Part shown: in pieces, positions 34,533 through 43,965 of the stretch
Position numbering within the stretch: the first letter of the stretch is position 1
Layout of the letters: every line of letters begins with the position of its first letter
From: Chromatocurvus sp046260765
GTDB taxonomy: Bacteria > Pseudomonadota > Gammaproteobacteria > Pseudomonadales > Halieaceae
Assembly (NCBI GenBank): GCA_046260765.1
Contig: JBHEOO010000014.1
Coordinates: 1 to 64,000 of the forward strand
Direction of reading: 5' to 3'
Length of the DNA: 64,000 nt
Position numbers and translations under genes: made by a program
The notes under the pieces: generated by a model
What the model was told of the DNA's origin: nothing
The model's database searches: none
The model's input: the letters and a program-made list of their open reading frames with translations, nothing else

Positions 34533-34835
34533 ATGAACATCAGAACGCTCATCATTCGATTCGGAATCGGCACTCTGGTTGCGGCGAGTGCGGCAGTATC
34601 GGCCACAGACCGGCCACTGGACGCGGCAGCGGCAGAGCTGCCCACGACATCCAGCAGCTCTGTCAGTGCGGACATCACCGCGCGCCACGAGCAGTTCGTG
34701 CCCGATAGTGTTGAGGAATCCCGCAGGGATGCAGCGCGCGTCAGTAGCGAGCTGCAGCTCGTTGACGATATGACGCGCAAGCTCGAAGATCACCTTGAGC
34801 GTCGCCTCGCCTCGCAGCTCAACAAGCTGATCTGA
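34533..34835 (+). CDS. Small exported protein of unknown function
   Basis: This 100-residue protein has a plausible signal peptide (RTLIIRFGIGTLVAASAAVSA, cleavage near ATD), a Ser/Thr/Ala-rich middle and a charged, likely helical C terminus (DDMTRKLEDHLERRLASQL). I do not recognise a family. A GGAG-containing leader precedes the ATG, and it is preceded by an unusual AT-rich, repeat-bearing regulatory region, which suggests its own control. Confidence 0.6.
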   Translation: MNIRTLIIRFGIGTLVAASAAVSATDRPLDAAAAELPTTSSSSVSADITARHEQFVPDSVEESRRDAARVSSELQLVDDMTRKLEDHLERRLASQLNKLI

Positions 34836-34987
34836 GCCTCGCCAGGTATGCGCCCAGGTTGGTATGAATCCTGGCAGGCTCTGTGCAAAATCCCTGCACG
34901 ATGTTAGCTTACTGGTGAAAGAGGGACGCGTTTCTACGCCGGGCCTCTCGCTTCATCAGAATCACAGATCAGGCAGGGAGAGCAGAC

Positions 34988-36280
34988 ATGATTAAACGGG
35001 CAATCGCCGCGCTGGTGTTAACGACCAGCGCAGTAACGTTTGCAGGCGATGACGCCTTGCCTGAATCAGTGCGGGCCGGCGTCGAGGGCGTTGCTGCCAA
35101 GGTTGTGGCCTGGCGCCGCGACATTCATGCTAATCCTGAGCTTGGAAACAGGGAGTTCAGGACCGCGGGCCTGGTTGCCGAACACCTCAAGTCGCTGGGC
35201 ATGGAGGTGACGACCGGCGTGGCCCATACCGGCGTCGTCGGCATTCTACGGGGCGGCGACGGGCCTGTGGTTGCACTGCGCGCTGATATGGACGGTTTGC
35301 CGGTGACGGAAGAAGTCGATGTGCCCTTTGCATCGACGGTGCGCACGACCTACAACGGCGAGGAAGTCGGCGTCATGCACGCCTGTGGGCATGACAACCA
35401 CGTCGCGATCCTCATGGGCGTTGCTGAAGTGCTCGCAGGCATGGGCGACAGTCTTCCCGGGACCGTCATGTTTCTGTTCCAGCCGGCAGAGGAAGGCGCA
35501 CCCGACGGCGAGGAAGGCGGCGCGGAACTCATGTTGAAAGAGGGGGTTTTTGCAGAGATCACCCCCGATGTGGTGTTCGGGCTGCATGTCTGGCCGGCAC
35601 CTGTCGGGTCTATTTCGACACGTCCCGGCGGCATGATGGCGTCTTCGGACAGCTTCAAGATCAAGGTGCATGGCAAGCAGACTCATGGCGCAATGCCCTG
35701 GGCGGGTGTTGATCCGATTGTCTCTGCAAGCCAGATTGTAATGGGTCTACAGACCATTGCGTCGCGCCAGCTCGACGCCACCAAAACGCCTTCTATTGTG
35801 ACGGTAGGTGCGATCCATGGCGGCGTACGTCACAATATTATCCCGTCCGATGTTGAAATGGTGGGAACGCTACGGACCTTCGATGCGGAAACCCGCACGC
35901 AGATACACGAGCGCGTGACACGCACGGCGGAGACGATCGCCAGCAGCAGCGGTGCGAGAGCCGAGGTGGATATCAGCCTCGGCTATCCCGTTACGGCAAA
36001 CGATCCGGCGCTGACCGCGCAAATGCTGCCCACGCTTCAGCGTGTGGCGGGCGATAAGTACTTTGAATCGCCCCGCGTGACCGGTGCGGAAGATTTTTCT
36101 TATTTCGCCGAGGCTGTCCCCGGGCTTTTTCTGTTCCTCGGCATTGCAGCAGACGACCCTGCCCTGGTGTATCCGAATCACTCGCCGCGCTTCTATGCCG
36201 ATGAGCGCGCATTGCCGGTGGGTGTGAGGGCACTTACAGCGCTGACGCTTGACTACATGGCCGCTGATACAGGTTCCTGA
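34988..36280 (+). CDS. Exported M20D-family amidohydrolase (hippurate/IAA-amino-acid hydrolase type)
   Basis: This 430-residue protein has a signal peptide (IKRAIAALVLTTSAVTFA), then ALRADMDGLPVTEE, MHACGHDNHVAILMG and LFQPAEEGAPDGEEGG with the metal ligands, and GAEDFSYFAEAVPGLFLFLG near the end. M20D enzymes remove acyl groups from amino acids or split amide conjugates; most are cytoplasmic, so the export signal is notable. The substrate is not predictable. GGGAG at 34976-34980 serves as ribosome binding site. Confidence 0.9.
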   Translation: MIKRAIAALVLTTSAVTFAGDDALPESVRAGVEGVAAKVVAWRRDIHANPELGNREFRTAGLVAEHLKSLGMEVTTGVAHTGVVGILRGGDGPVVALRADMDGLPVTEEVDVPFASTVRTTYNGEEVGVMHACGHDNHVAILMGVAEVLAGMGDSLPGTVMFLFQPAEEGAPDGEEGGAELMLKEGVFAEITPDVVFGLHVWPAPVGSISTRPGGMMASSDSFKIKVHGKQTHGAMPWAGVDPIVSASQIVMGLQTIASRQLDATKTPSIVTVGAIHGGVRHNIIPSDVEMVGTLRTFDAETRTQIHERVTRTAETIASSSGARAEVDISLGYPVTANDPALTAQMLPTLQRVAGDKYFESPRVTGAEDFSYFAEAVPGLFLFLGIAADDPALVYPNHSPRFYADERALPVGVRALTALTLDYMAADTGS

Positions 36281-36322
36281 ACGATTGAGGCAGTGGTTCA
36301 GTGTCAGCGTGGGTGGGCTGTT

Positions 36323-37207
36323 TCACCGTTTGGCATTGAGCAGAGTCTGCAGCAGCGCCGGCTGCAGCATGCGTTGTGGCGTAATGGCATAGAAGGTCTC
36401 AAATACGTCGGGGAGTACCTCGTAAATCTCAAGAACACCGGCGTCGAGTTCGTCCTGGACCACGATGTCCGGCACCACAGCGAGTATGCCGGAATCCCGC
36501 GCCATCAAGCGCAGCATGGCCATATCGTCGACTTCGGCGTGCGCCACGATGGTGAGGCTCAACTCCTCGCACATGAGATTGAACTGGTTACGGATGTCGC
36601 TGCTCGGGCCTGGGAGAAGAACCCGTTCGCCCTGCAAGTCTTCTGGCCAGCGGAAGGCGCGTTTTTTTTTGCGCGGTGGGCCTACCAGGCAAACGCGCTG
36701 CCTCGAAATCCGTTTGCAGCGCAGGGCGCCCGTTTCCAGCGACGTTAACGACCGGTTTGACAACACAAGGTCGAGCTTGTGCACGCGCAGACGCTGAATC
36801 AGGTCCTCGAAGCCTGCCGACTGGTGGACAATATTGATCTGCTCGAGACGCAGTATGGGCTTCAGGAAGTTTTCCTGGAAATTCCGCGATAGCGTGGACA
36901 CCGAACCGATGCGTAGCCGCTGGATGTTCCTGGCGTCAGCGCCCTCTACCGCCGCCAGGAGTTCATCACCGAGATCGAAGATATTCTCCGCGTATCCCAT
37001 CACCAGATTGCCGAATACGGTCAGTTGCAGTCTGCGTCCCTCGCGGAGAAAAAGCGCCTGCCCAAGGCTGTCCTCTAATTTCCTGATCTGCAAAGACAGG
37101 GCGGACTGTGAGATGTGAAGCTTCTCCGCCGCGCGGGTGAGATGCTGCTCTTTGGCCACTTCCCAGAAATAGTAAAGGTGATGAAAGTTCAGTTCGCGCT
37201 TTTCCAT
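36323..37207 (-). CDS. LysR-family transcriptional regulator (NhaR-like)
   Basis: This 294-residue regulator has an N-terminal helix-turn-helix (NFHHLYYFWEVAKEQHLTRA, then SQSALSLQIRKLEDSLG). The opening resembles NhaR. An effector-binding domain of two lobes follows. The start MEKRELNF at 37207 is preferred over 37228. A run of nine A in the coding strand (plus-strand T at 36662-36670) encodes KKK and is a possible slippage site. AGAAC-N13-GTTCT (37222-37244), just before the start, may be an autoregulatory site. The target could be the divergent DUF2254 gene. Confidence 0.9.
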   Translation of the reverse strand: MEKRELNFHHLYYFWEVAKEQHLTRAAEKLHISQSALSLQIRKLEDSLGQALFLREGRRLQLTVFGNLVMGYAENIFDLGDELLAAVEGADARNIQRLRIGSVSTLSRNFQENFLKPILRLEQINIVHQSAGFEDLIQRLRVHKLDLVLSNRSLTSLETGALRCKRISRQRVCLVGPPRKKKRAFRWPEDLQGERVLLPGPSSDIRNQFNLMCEELSLTIVAHAEVDDMAMLRLMARDSGILAVVPDIVVQDELDAGVLEIYEVLPDVFETFYAITPQRMLQPALLQTLLNAKR

Positions 37208-37272
37208 GATATTTATAATAAAGAACAATTAAAATATAAGTTCTATTTTAATAACGATCTCAGGTGTTGCAA

Positions 37273-37330
37273 GCTCTGGGCACTCCACACTCTGCGCACT
37301 AAACTCTGCGCACTAAATTCTGCCCACTCA
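37273..37330 (+). repeat. Degenerate 14-bp tandem repeat in the LysR/DUF2254 spacer
   Basis: ACTCTGCGCACTAA occurs identically at 37289-37302 and 37303-37316, a variant follows at 37317-37330 and a more diverged one lies at 37273-37286. It sits between the divergent LysR regulator and the DUF2254 gene. Confidence 0.75.
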
Positions 37331-37496
37331 ACTGGGTCTATCTGTTCCGGACAGCGGCACCGCAGCCCGTATGGCGGCCGGTCTATGCACCTCGCAAAAT
37401 GTTCATGGACTTACCAGATGGCGTCTCAGCCCGGCGTATACACCGCCCATGAAACGGCGGATGATCGCATGCGTCGTCGGTGGGAAGGGGTTGGTG

Positions 37497-38849
37497 ATGA
37501 ATGCAACATTGCTCAAGCTGTGGGGGCGCCTACAGAGCAGTTTCTGGTTCCTGCCATTCCTGATGGCGCTGGGCGCGGGTCTGCTGGCGATTGCGCTGGT
37601 TATGCTGGACGAAGCCTGGGGCAACGCGTGGCTGAAGACACAGCCCTGGGCGCGAGGCTGGATGTACGGTGGCGACGCGGACGGTGCCAGTGATGTGCTG
37701 GGCATCATTGCCGGCTCCATGATCGCGATGGCGGGTGTGGTTTTCTCGATGACGCTTGTTGCACTGTCTCTGGCGTCATCGCAGTTTGGGCCGCGGTTGC
37801 TGCGCAATTTTATGCGCGATCGGGTAAATCAGGCCGTGCTGGGTACCTTTATTTCAACGTTTCTTTACAGCCTGCTGGTGTTGCGCTCCATCCGCCACGC
37901 CGACGCTGCCGAATTCGTTCCACACCTCTCGGTCAGCGTGAGCGTCTTATTCGCCTTACTGAGTCTCGGTGTGTTCATTTACTTCATCCACCACGTGGCC
38001 GTGTCCATTCAGGGCAACGAAATTGTGGCACGTGTGGGCTCTGAACTCCTGTGCTGTATTGACAACATGGCCTTGAACGAGCGGTGGGAGTCCGTGTCGC
38101 GTGATAATGGCGACGGAGAGTCTCATCCCGCAGGACACCGGGAAAATGGTGGAGAGCCGGGACAGGTACTGTGTCAGACCGACGGTTATTTGCAGATTAT
38201 TGACAGAGATACCTTACTGGCGCTCGCGGTGCGCACGGATACCGTGATGGAGGTTGTGTGTCGCCCCGGACACTATGCTATAAGCGACATACCCATTGTG
38301 CTGATCTGGCCTTCGGCGGCTCTGGACAGTGGGCTGGAAAAGGAAGTTCGCGAAGCATTTGCGTTCGGTAATCAGCGGACATCGGCGCAGGATATTGAAT
38401 TCCCCCTCGATCAGCTTGTTGAAGTCGCCGTCCGGGCGCTGTCTCCGGGAATCAACGATCCCTTTACCGCGATCAACTGCGTGGATCGACTCGGGTCGGC
38501 GCTTGCTAGATTGGCACGAATTGATCTCGCTTCGCCGGACTGCTGCGACGATTCGGGAAAGAAACGCGTGCACATTCCGGCCTTTCGCTTCCCGGCTATG
38601 CTCGATGCAGCGTGCGACCCTATTCGACAGAATGCCCGATCGAGCCCGCCCGTTTCCATCCGACTGCTTGAGGTGCTGCAGGTGATCGCATCTGCCGCAT
38701 CGAAGTGTGAGGACCGGCAGGCTATCGCGCGCCAGGCGCGTATGATTGCCCGCGGCGTCAGCGAGGACCTGCTGGAAGAGAATGACCGCGATGCTGTTGA
38801 TGGGCGTCTGCAGGCTGTACTCGGCGCACTCGCTCAGCCCTCCACGTGA
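37497..38849 (+). CDS. DUF2254 membrane protein
   Basis: From ATG 37497 the product has 450 residues with four hydrophobic segments in the first 200 and a soluble C-terminal half. SMIAMAGVVFSMTLVALSLA, SQFGPRLLRNFMRD and RALSPGINDPFTAINCVDRL are conserved features of DUF2254. The biochemical role is unknown. GGAAGGGG (37483-37490) supports this start; a longer frame reaches 37371. The 3' end overlaps the facing glutaredoxin-like gene by 16 bases. Confidence 0.85.
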   Translation: MNATLLKLWGRLQSSFWFLPFLMALGAGLLAIALVMLDEAWGNAWLKTQPWARGWMYGGDADGASDVLGIIAGSMIAMAGVVFSMTLVALSLASSQFGPRLLRNFMRDRVNQAVLGTFISTFLYSLLVLRSIRHADAAEFVPHLSVSVSVLFALLSLGVFIYFIHHVAVSIQGNEIVARVGSELLCCIDNMALNERWESVSRDNGDGESHPAGHRENGGEPGQVLCQTDGYLQIIDRDTLLALAVRTDTVMEVVCRPGHYAISDIPIVLIWPSAALDSGLEKEVREAFAFGNQRTSAQDIEFPLDQLVEVAVRALSPGINDPFTAINCVDRLGSALARLARIDLASPDCCDDSGKKRVHIPAFRFPAMLDAACDPIRQNARSSPPVSIRLLEVLQVIASAASKCEDRQAIARQARMIARGVSEDLLEENDRDAVDGRLQAVLGALAQPST

Positions 38850-39142
38850 TCCGGCTCAAAGCGTTTTCGCAGCCAGGCGTTAATATCCGCTGATTCGTAC
38901 AGCCATTCGTCGTCATCACCTTCATGCGCAATTCGCAGACAGGGTACGGTGACGCGACCACCACCGGCCGCCAGCGCCGCCCGGTGCTCTGGATCGTTCT
39001 GGGCATCGCGCAGCTCTACCGTAACGCCGAGGCGCGCAAGCTCTTTGCGCACGCGAATGCAGAATGGGCAACTGCGGAACTGGTACAGGGCCAGCTGTGA
39101 CGCCGCGTTGTCGACAGCTGCCTGTGCATCGTTGTCATGCAT
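38834..39142 (-). CDS. Glutaredoxin/GST-N-like thioredoxin-fold protein
   Basis: This 102-residue protein has the active-site motif FRSCPFCIRVRKELARLG and the cis-proline segment RVTVPCLRI, as in glutaredoxins and GST N-terminal domains. It is probably a small thiol oxidoreductase. Several minus-strand genes follow from 43162 to here and the spacing of about 100 bases from the CoA-transferase allows either co-transcription or its own promoter. Confidence 0.82.
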   Translation of the reverse strand: MHDNDAQAAVDNAASQLALYQFRSCPFCIRVRKELARLGVTVELRDAQNDPEHRAALAAGGGRVTVPCLRIAHEGDDDEWLYESADINAWLRKRFEPDHVEG

Positions 39143-39240
39143 TACAGGCTGCGGTGTTGTGAGCTTTTCGTACAGTAAAACGAAGGGCGTGAGCAGCAGG
39201 CGCAGCGTGCGGAAAAAAGTGCGTAAAAGAGTGCGAGTGA

Positions 39241-41163
39241 TTACGTGGATGTGGGTGTCTCCTGTTCAAGTACTGCCAGTAGCAACGCTCTGGTCACGTG
39301 CTCTCTGACATTGTGTGGGCTACTTAGTTGCATACGCGCCAGACTGGCATTGGTTCTCTCGTCCGGCGTTCGACGCCAGCCCCGAAAAGCCAGTTTAGCC
39401 AGTCCGAGGCGGCTGCCGGCCTGCTCCGAGAGCAGGGACAAGCCCTGTGCCAGGTGCTCCTCTTCAGGGGTCAGGCCGCTGCCCAGGGGAAACGCTGGTA
39501 GATGATCTGTCGCTGGTGACAGTGCGGCGGCGACCCGCTCGGGCGTGTTGTTTCGATATATGTTGTCGATTTCCTGGTTTGCGGGTACTTTGCCCGCGGC
39601 CCTGGCTGACGCCAGCAAGCCGGGCTGGAAGCGCGAGTCGGCGATATTCAGCATGGCGAGAATAACGTCGGCATCGGACTTATCCCTGAGATCCGCGACA
39701 CCGTACTCTGTCACCACGATGTCGCGCAAATGGCGGGGTATTGTCGTGTGTCCGTACTGCCAGCAGATGTTCGACTGCACCTTGCCTTTGTGGGTGCGCG
39801 TTGCTGGCAGGGCGATTATCGAGCGCGCATCCGGCAGCGCAAAGGCCTGTGCAATAAAGTTGTACTGTCCGCCCACGCCGCTGACAACCTGAGCGTCTTC
39901 CAGTCCGTCGGAAACAACGGCCCCGGCCATCGTTACCATCATCGCACTGTTGATAAAGCGTGCCTTGCATCGTGCCGCGCGTTTACCGGATTCGGTGGCG
40001 TATTCGTTCAGCGGCTGACCCAGCAGACAGGTGTGTGGTCCGCGCTCATACAGCTCATTGATAAACGACACAGGCATCATGGCGATCTGGTCACGTTGGT
40101 CGGGTTCAAGCCGCTCAAGCAGTTCGTAGAAAACGGGACTGCCGAGGAAAAATCCAGCGTGGATGGAAACCCCGCCTACCTTCCGCCTGACAATGCCGGC
40201 GAGCATGAGTGCAAGAAAGCCCTCAACCAGCATTTCCGTGAGCCCGTAAAGCCCGACATCAAAGGTTTTCCGGCTTTCAAATAGGGGTGCAGGCCGCGGT
40301 CCATGCAGGCGGTCAAGACAGCGCTGGAAAACGCGATTGTCACGCTGCCGCAGAATCAGTGCGTGGGCGATGGCATCGCCGATCGAGCCAATGCCTATCT
40401 GCAGCGTTCCGGCATCGGCCACCAGTGCGGCTGCGTGCAGTGCGATGGCATGATCGGTGACTGCAACGGGCTTGTGTGGTGGCGTATACAGCGGAAATTC
40501 GCAGTCGGGGCTGTCCAGAACCAGATCAAAATCTCCGTGCTCACGCAGTGCGGCACCACCCAGAAACGGCAGCCGCCGGTTGATCTGCCCGACACTCAGG
40601 AAATCACATTTTCCCGCGCGTCGCAGGTCGAGCAGGTCGGCACTGATGTCCGGATTGCAGCTGAGGCTGTAAGTGCTGTCGCCGTCATTCTTTTCCGGCA
40701 CGGCGACCAGCTGCAGCAGCAGGTTCATGCCCTCGCGCAGCATGGCATCGAGCGCGTGCGTGTAGTTGATGGAGGCGTAGGACTGCTGCGCTGCCGGCAC
40801 ACCGAGCCACGCACCCGGCCGCAGAAAAAACTCGACCACGCGGATGTTGTCGGGGAGGTCATTATTGCGCTGCGCGGTAGCGTAGGCCAGCGGTGGGTAG
40901 GCGCTGAAAAGGCGCTCGGATACGGGCGCGAGGAAGCGATGCTCCAGGTCACTGCGCGCGGTCGGCGCCTCCAGGGTCAGTGCCGTGAAAATGGTCAGGG
41001 AGAGCGCGCTGTCTGCCTGCGCCCTGCGGAACAGGGCGTTGACAATGTGGTTGGCCTTGCCAAGCCCCAGAGGCAGGCCGGCGACGATATGCGTGCCGAC
41101 GCGTGAGACGATTTCGTCTACCAGCGTCTCGCAGTTGCTGTGGACTGCGGCAGGGGCATTCAT
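39241..41163 (-). CDS. Acetyl-CoA hydrolase/CoA-transferase family protein
   Basis: This 640-residue protein has two CoA-transferase domains, with GLPLGLGKANHIVNALF at the start, AGTLQIGIGSIGDA in the middle and VVSGVGGQYNFIAQAFALPD then VTEYGVADLRDKSD near the end. The last two fit the C-terminal acetyl-CoA hydrolase/transferase domain. Length exceeds the 430-500 residues of butyrate/4-hydroxybutyrate CoA-transferases but matches a long branch found in pseudomonads. The exact acyl group is unknown. Confidence 0.85.
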   Translation of the reverse strand: MNAPAAVHSNCETLVDEIVSRVGTHIVAGLPLGLGKANHIVNALFRRAQADSALSLTIFTALTLEAPTARSDLEHRFLAPVSERLFSAYPPLAYATAQRNNDLPDNIRVVEFFLRPGAWLGVPAAQQSYASINYTHALDAMLREGMNLLLQLVAVPEKNDGDSTYSLSCNPDISADLLDLRRAGKCDFLSVGQINRRLPFLGGAALREHGDFDLVLDSPDCEFPLYTPPHKPVAVTDHAIALHAAALVADAGTLQIGIGSIGDAIAHALILRQRDNRVFQRCLDRLHGPRPAPLFESRKTFDVGLYGLTEMLVEGFLALMLAGIVRRKVGGVSIHAGFFLGSPVFYELLERLEPDQRDQIAMMPVSFINELYERGPHTCLLGQPLNEYATESGKRAARCKARFINSAMMVTMAGAVVSDGLEDAQVVSGVGGQYNFIAQAFALPDARSIIALPATRTHKGKVQSNICWQYGHTTIPRHLRDIVVTEYGVADLRDKSDADVILAMLNIADSRFQPGLLASARAAGKVPANQEIDNIYRNNTPERVAAALSPATDHLPAFPLGSGLTPEEEHLAQGLSLLSEQAGSRLGLAKLAFRGWRRTPDERTNASLARMQLSSPHNVREHVTRALLLAVLEQETPTST

Positions 41164-41199
41164 GTCGTCAGCTGGCTCCCGGCGTCTGATGTGTCAGTT

Positions 41200-42600
41200 C
41201 TATGGTACGCCCTTGTGGCTCAGTTGCTCCAGTTCAGTGCGGTGGCGAGCGAAATACTTCTGCGCGGCGCGATTGACGTGGGGCGCGAGCAGCAATGCCG
41301 AGGTCATTGTCGGGATCGCCATGGTGGCGTACATGCCATCCATCAGGCCGACCACGGTTTCCAGCGTGACCACGGAGCCGACCACCACCAGTACGCTGTA
41401 TATCCAGACATAGTAATGCTGGTGCTGTGCGCCGATCAGAAAGCCAAGACATTTGCTGCCGTAGTACCAGAAACTCAGCACGGTACTCACCGAAAGCAGG
41501 ATCACCACGAAGGTCAGGGCATAGGCGCCAAACCCAGGGAAGGCGGATTCGAAGGCCTGGGCGGTCAAGGTGACGCCGCCGATATCGCCATCGGCCTGCC
41601 ATACGCCGGTTACGAGAATAGCCAGGGCCGTGCAGCTGCAGACAATGAGTGTATCGATGACGGGGCCCAGCATGGCGACGAGACCCTCGCGAATCGGTTC
41701 CTCCGTTTTTGCGGCGCCGTGCGCCATCGACTCGGTGCCGATACCCGCCTCATTGGAGAAGGCACCTCGACGAACGCCCATGAGTATGACCGCGCCAATG
41801 GCACCGCCCGCGGCAGCCTCACCGCTGAAGGCATCAGAGAATATAAGTGCGAATGCCGCCGGGATCTCGCTGGCATAACGGACGAGCAGGGCGGCGGTCA
41901 GAAGCAGGTAGCAGATCACCATGGTCGGCACCAGCTTCGCCGTCACCTTCCCCACCCGTTTTATGTGTCCAAGGATCACCATAAGGACCAGTCCTGCCAC
42001 CATCACGCCGACGCTGAAATCGAACACGAAATGCGAGTCCGGTGTGGCAAGCCCTGCGGGGTAGCCGATTACATCGCGCAGGATCTGCACCAGCTGGTTG
42101 ACCTGAAAGACCGGCAGCGTGCCGAACATGCCGGCGATGGCAAAGAGCACGGCCAGAGGCATCCAGCGCCGCCCCAGCCCTTCCCGCACCACGTACATCG
42201 GGCCGCCCTGCAGCTGACCCAGGCTGTCGGTGCCCCGGAACATGACGGCGAGTGAACAGGTGTAGAACTTGGTAGCGACGCCGATGATCGCCGTCACCCA
42301 CATCCAGAAAATGGCACCCGGACCGCCCATGGTGATGGCGAGTGCAACACCGGCAATGTTACCCAGCCCCAGCGTTCCCGAGAGGGCCGTGCTCAGGGCC
42401 TGCGCGTGGGTGATATCGCCAGCGTCGCTTTCCCGATCAAAACGCCCGGTCAGTATCATCAGTGCGTGGCTGAAGTGCCGATAAGGTATGCCCCGTGAGT
42501 AAAGGGCGAAAAACAGTCCACCACCGACGAGGAGTATGACCAGCGGCGTGCCCCACATGATGTTGGCAAACCGGGTGAACAGAATTTCAAGGTCTTTCAT
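41200..42600 (-). CDS. Alanine/glycine:cation symporter (AGCS family)
   Basis: This 466-residue membrane protein has about eleven helices and the family features GGGLFFALYSRGIPYRHF, LSGTLGLGNIAGVALAI and GAFSNEAGIGTESMAHGAAK. It should take up alanine or glycine with Na+. It sits between a DUF2058 gene and the CoA-transferase on the same strand, with gaps of 13 and 36 bases. Confidence 0.94.
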   Translation of the reverse strand: MKDLEILFTRFANIMWGTPLVILLVGGGLFFALYSRGIPYRHFSHALMILTGRFDRESDAGDITHAQALSTALSGTLGLGNIAGVALAITMGGPGAIFWMWVTAIIGVATKFYTCSLAVMFRGTDSLGQLQGGPMYVVREGLGRRWMPLAVLFAIAGMFGTLPVFQVNQLVQILRDVIGYPAGLATPDSHFVFDFSVGVMVAGLVLMVILGHIKRVGKVTAKLVPTMVICYLLLTAALLVRYASEIPAAFALIFSDAFSGEAAAGGAIGAVILMGVRRGAFSNEAGIGTESMAHGAAKTEEPIREGLVAMLGPVIDTLIVCSCTALAILVTGVWQADGDIGGVTLTAQAFESAFPGFGAYALTFVVILLSVSTVLSFWYYGSKCLGFLIGAQHQHYYVWIYSVLVVVGSVVTLETVVGLMDGMYATMAIPTMTSALLLAPHVNRAAQKYFARHRTELEQLSHKGVP

Positions 42601-42613
42601 ACGAGGCTCCCCG

Positions 42614-43162
42614 TTACCACATCAGGTCGTCGGGGATGTCGTAATCCTTGTACCAGTCCTGTTCTTCCGCCGAGAGGCCGCTGTCGCCGGATTCCTGACA
42701 GAATATAATGCGGCCGCTGTCGCGCTCTGCGATCTTGCGGGCGACCGGTGCGGGCACCAGCTCATGTCCGTCTCCGATACGCGCAATGGCCAGGTTGCCG
42801 GCGGAAAGCTGCTTTTGCTGCATGGCTGTCACATACAGCTTCTTTACCTTTTTACCGTCAGTGAAGTTGAAGCCGATAGAGCCACCGGCGCGCGCTATCC
42901 GGTGATTCTCGATCAGCTGTCGAATCTGGGCGTTGACGGCCTTGCGCTGTGCATCGGCATTGCGTGCTTCGTTCAGCTCCCGTGCACGGCGTGCCTTGTC
43001 GGCCAGCGCTTCCTGGGCCGCTACCTTGTTTTCGTCGACGAGCTCCACGCCCGCCTTGCGTGCCACGCGGTTGTCCTTGCGTTTCGCTTTCTCCAGCTGC
43101 TTTGCTTTCCTGGCATCCGCCAATCCGGCGTTGAGCAACTGGTCCTGCAGAGAGCCTGCCAT
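42614..43162 (-). CDS. DUF2058 family protein (YaiL-like)
   Basis: From ATG 43162 the product has 182 residues: an N-terminal coiled coil rich in Lys, Glu and Ala (DQLLNAGLADARKAKQLEKA) and a C-terminal domain with FNFTDGKKVKKLYVT. This matches the nucleoprotein/polynucleotide-associated family YaiL, of unknown role. Starting at 43216 would add 18 unsupported residues. Confidence 0.85.
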   Translation of the reverse strand: MAGSLQDQLLNAGLADARKAKQLEKAKRKDNRVARKAGVELVDENKVAAQEALADKARRARELNEARNADAQRKAVNAQIRQLIENHRIARAGGSIGFNFTDGKKVKKLYVTAMQQKQLSAGNLAIARIGDGHELVPAPVARKIAERDSGRIIFCQESGDSGLSAEEQDWYKDYDIPDDLMW

Positions 43163-43511
43163 GACGTCAGCCTGTGGTTGATTCGGAAAATTCGGCGCCA
43201 ATAAACTGCACCGCATGATGTCTGCTGAAGCTACAGCACCGGCGTAGTTTATGCCGGAGTTTGCATAGGAAGCAAAGTAGAAAAGGCAGTTGATTCATCT
43301 GCGGCCGCCGCGATCAACGCTCGCGGTAGATGTCGTGATCAGCCTGGCGAACAGCAGTGAACTGCCCAGCGGCTATTCACCTTTTTGGGGCGGGCAGAAA
43401 AGCGCTAGACTTCCCTATAAAATCGGAGCTTTGGCAGGTCGCCCCTTTTCAGACCGACCTCCCGGCAGGTTCGCCCCTCGAACGGCAACACAGGACAAGA
43501 CAGGACGGGAT
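43163..43511. other. 349-base divergent spacer
   Basis: No gene is supported. TATAAAAT at 43416-43423 is the best -10-like sequence and would serve the plus-strand gene at 43512; no clear -35 box was found. No repeat longer than a few bases was seen. Confidence 0.5.
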
Positions 43512-43937
43512 ATGGACGATTTTGCAAAACGGTATACGCTGATTCTTGTTGCCGTCGCTGTGCTTGGACTTGCGTGGTGGTTTTTCAGTCGCGATACCCT
43601 TGGGGGTGATATCAACGCCATGCTTGAGCATGATGCGGAGCTTGCCGGGTATCCCTACACTTTCCGCGTTATCAGCGTCGAAGAGGGTGTGGCGACGGTA
43701 AGCAGCCCGCGATCCGCCCAGGTTTCGGTCATTCAGTTCCTGCGCACGGCTTTTCCCGATCTCGCCGACATGCCGGTCGATCATCCCGAGATGATGGCCG
43801 CCCAGGAGAAACTGGTGTCGATGCAGTCAAGGGCGGCGGAAATCATCACAGCAAGCCCGGAGGTTAGCGCCATCCAGTGGCAAATCGATGAAAAGTGGTA
43901 CGCAAGCCGCGGTGCCTACATCGATATCGCCCGCTAG
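43512..43937 (+). CDS. Membrane-anchored protein of unknown function
   Basis: This 141-residue protein starts MDDFAKRYTLILVAVAVLGL, giving one N-terminal helix that probably anchors it, followed by a soluble domain with EKLVSMQSRAAEIITASPEV. I do not recognise a family. A longer open frame reaches 43290, but ATG 43512 begins a normal anchor. It is convergent with the MFS gene. Confidence 0.6.
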   Translation: MDDFAKRYTLILVAVAVLGLAWWFFSRDTLGGDINAMLEHDAELAGYPYTFRVISVEEGVATVSSPRSAQVSVIQFLRTAFPDLADMPVDHPEMMAAQEKLVSMQSRAAEIITASPEVSAIQWQIDEKWYASRGAYIDIAR

Positions 43938-43965
43938 CGAGGCACGCGTCACGTTCGGTAGCGCG

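Noticed and set aside
41140..42255. 371-codon plus-strand frame opposite the AGCS symporter
   Set aside because: The symporter on the other strand has full family motifs; this frame is His/Gly/Asp-rich without a domain.
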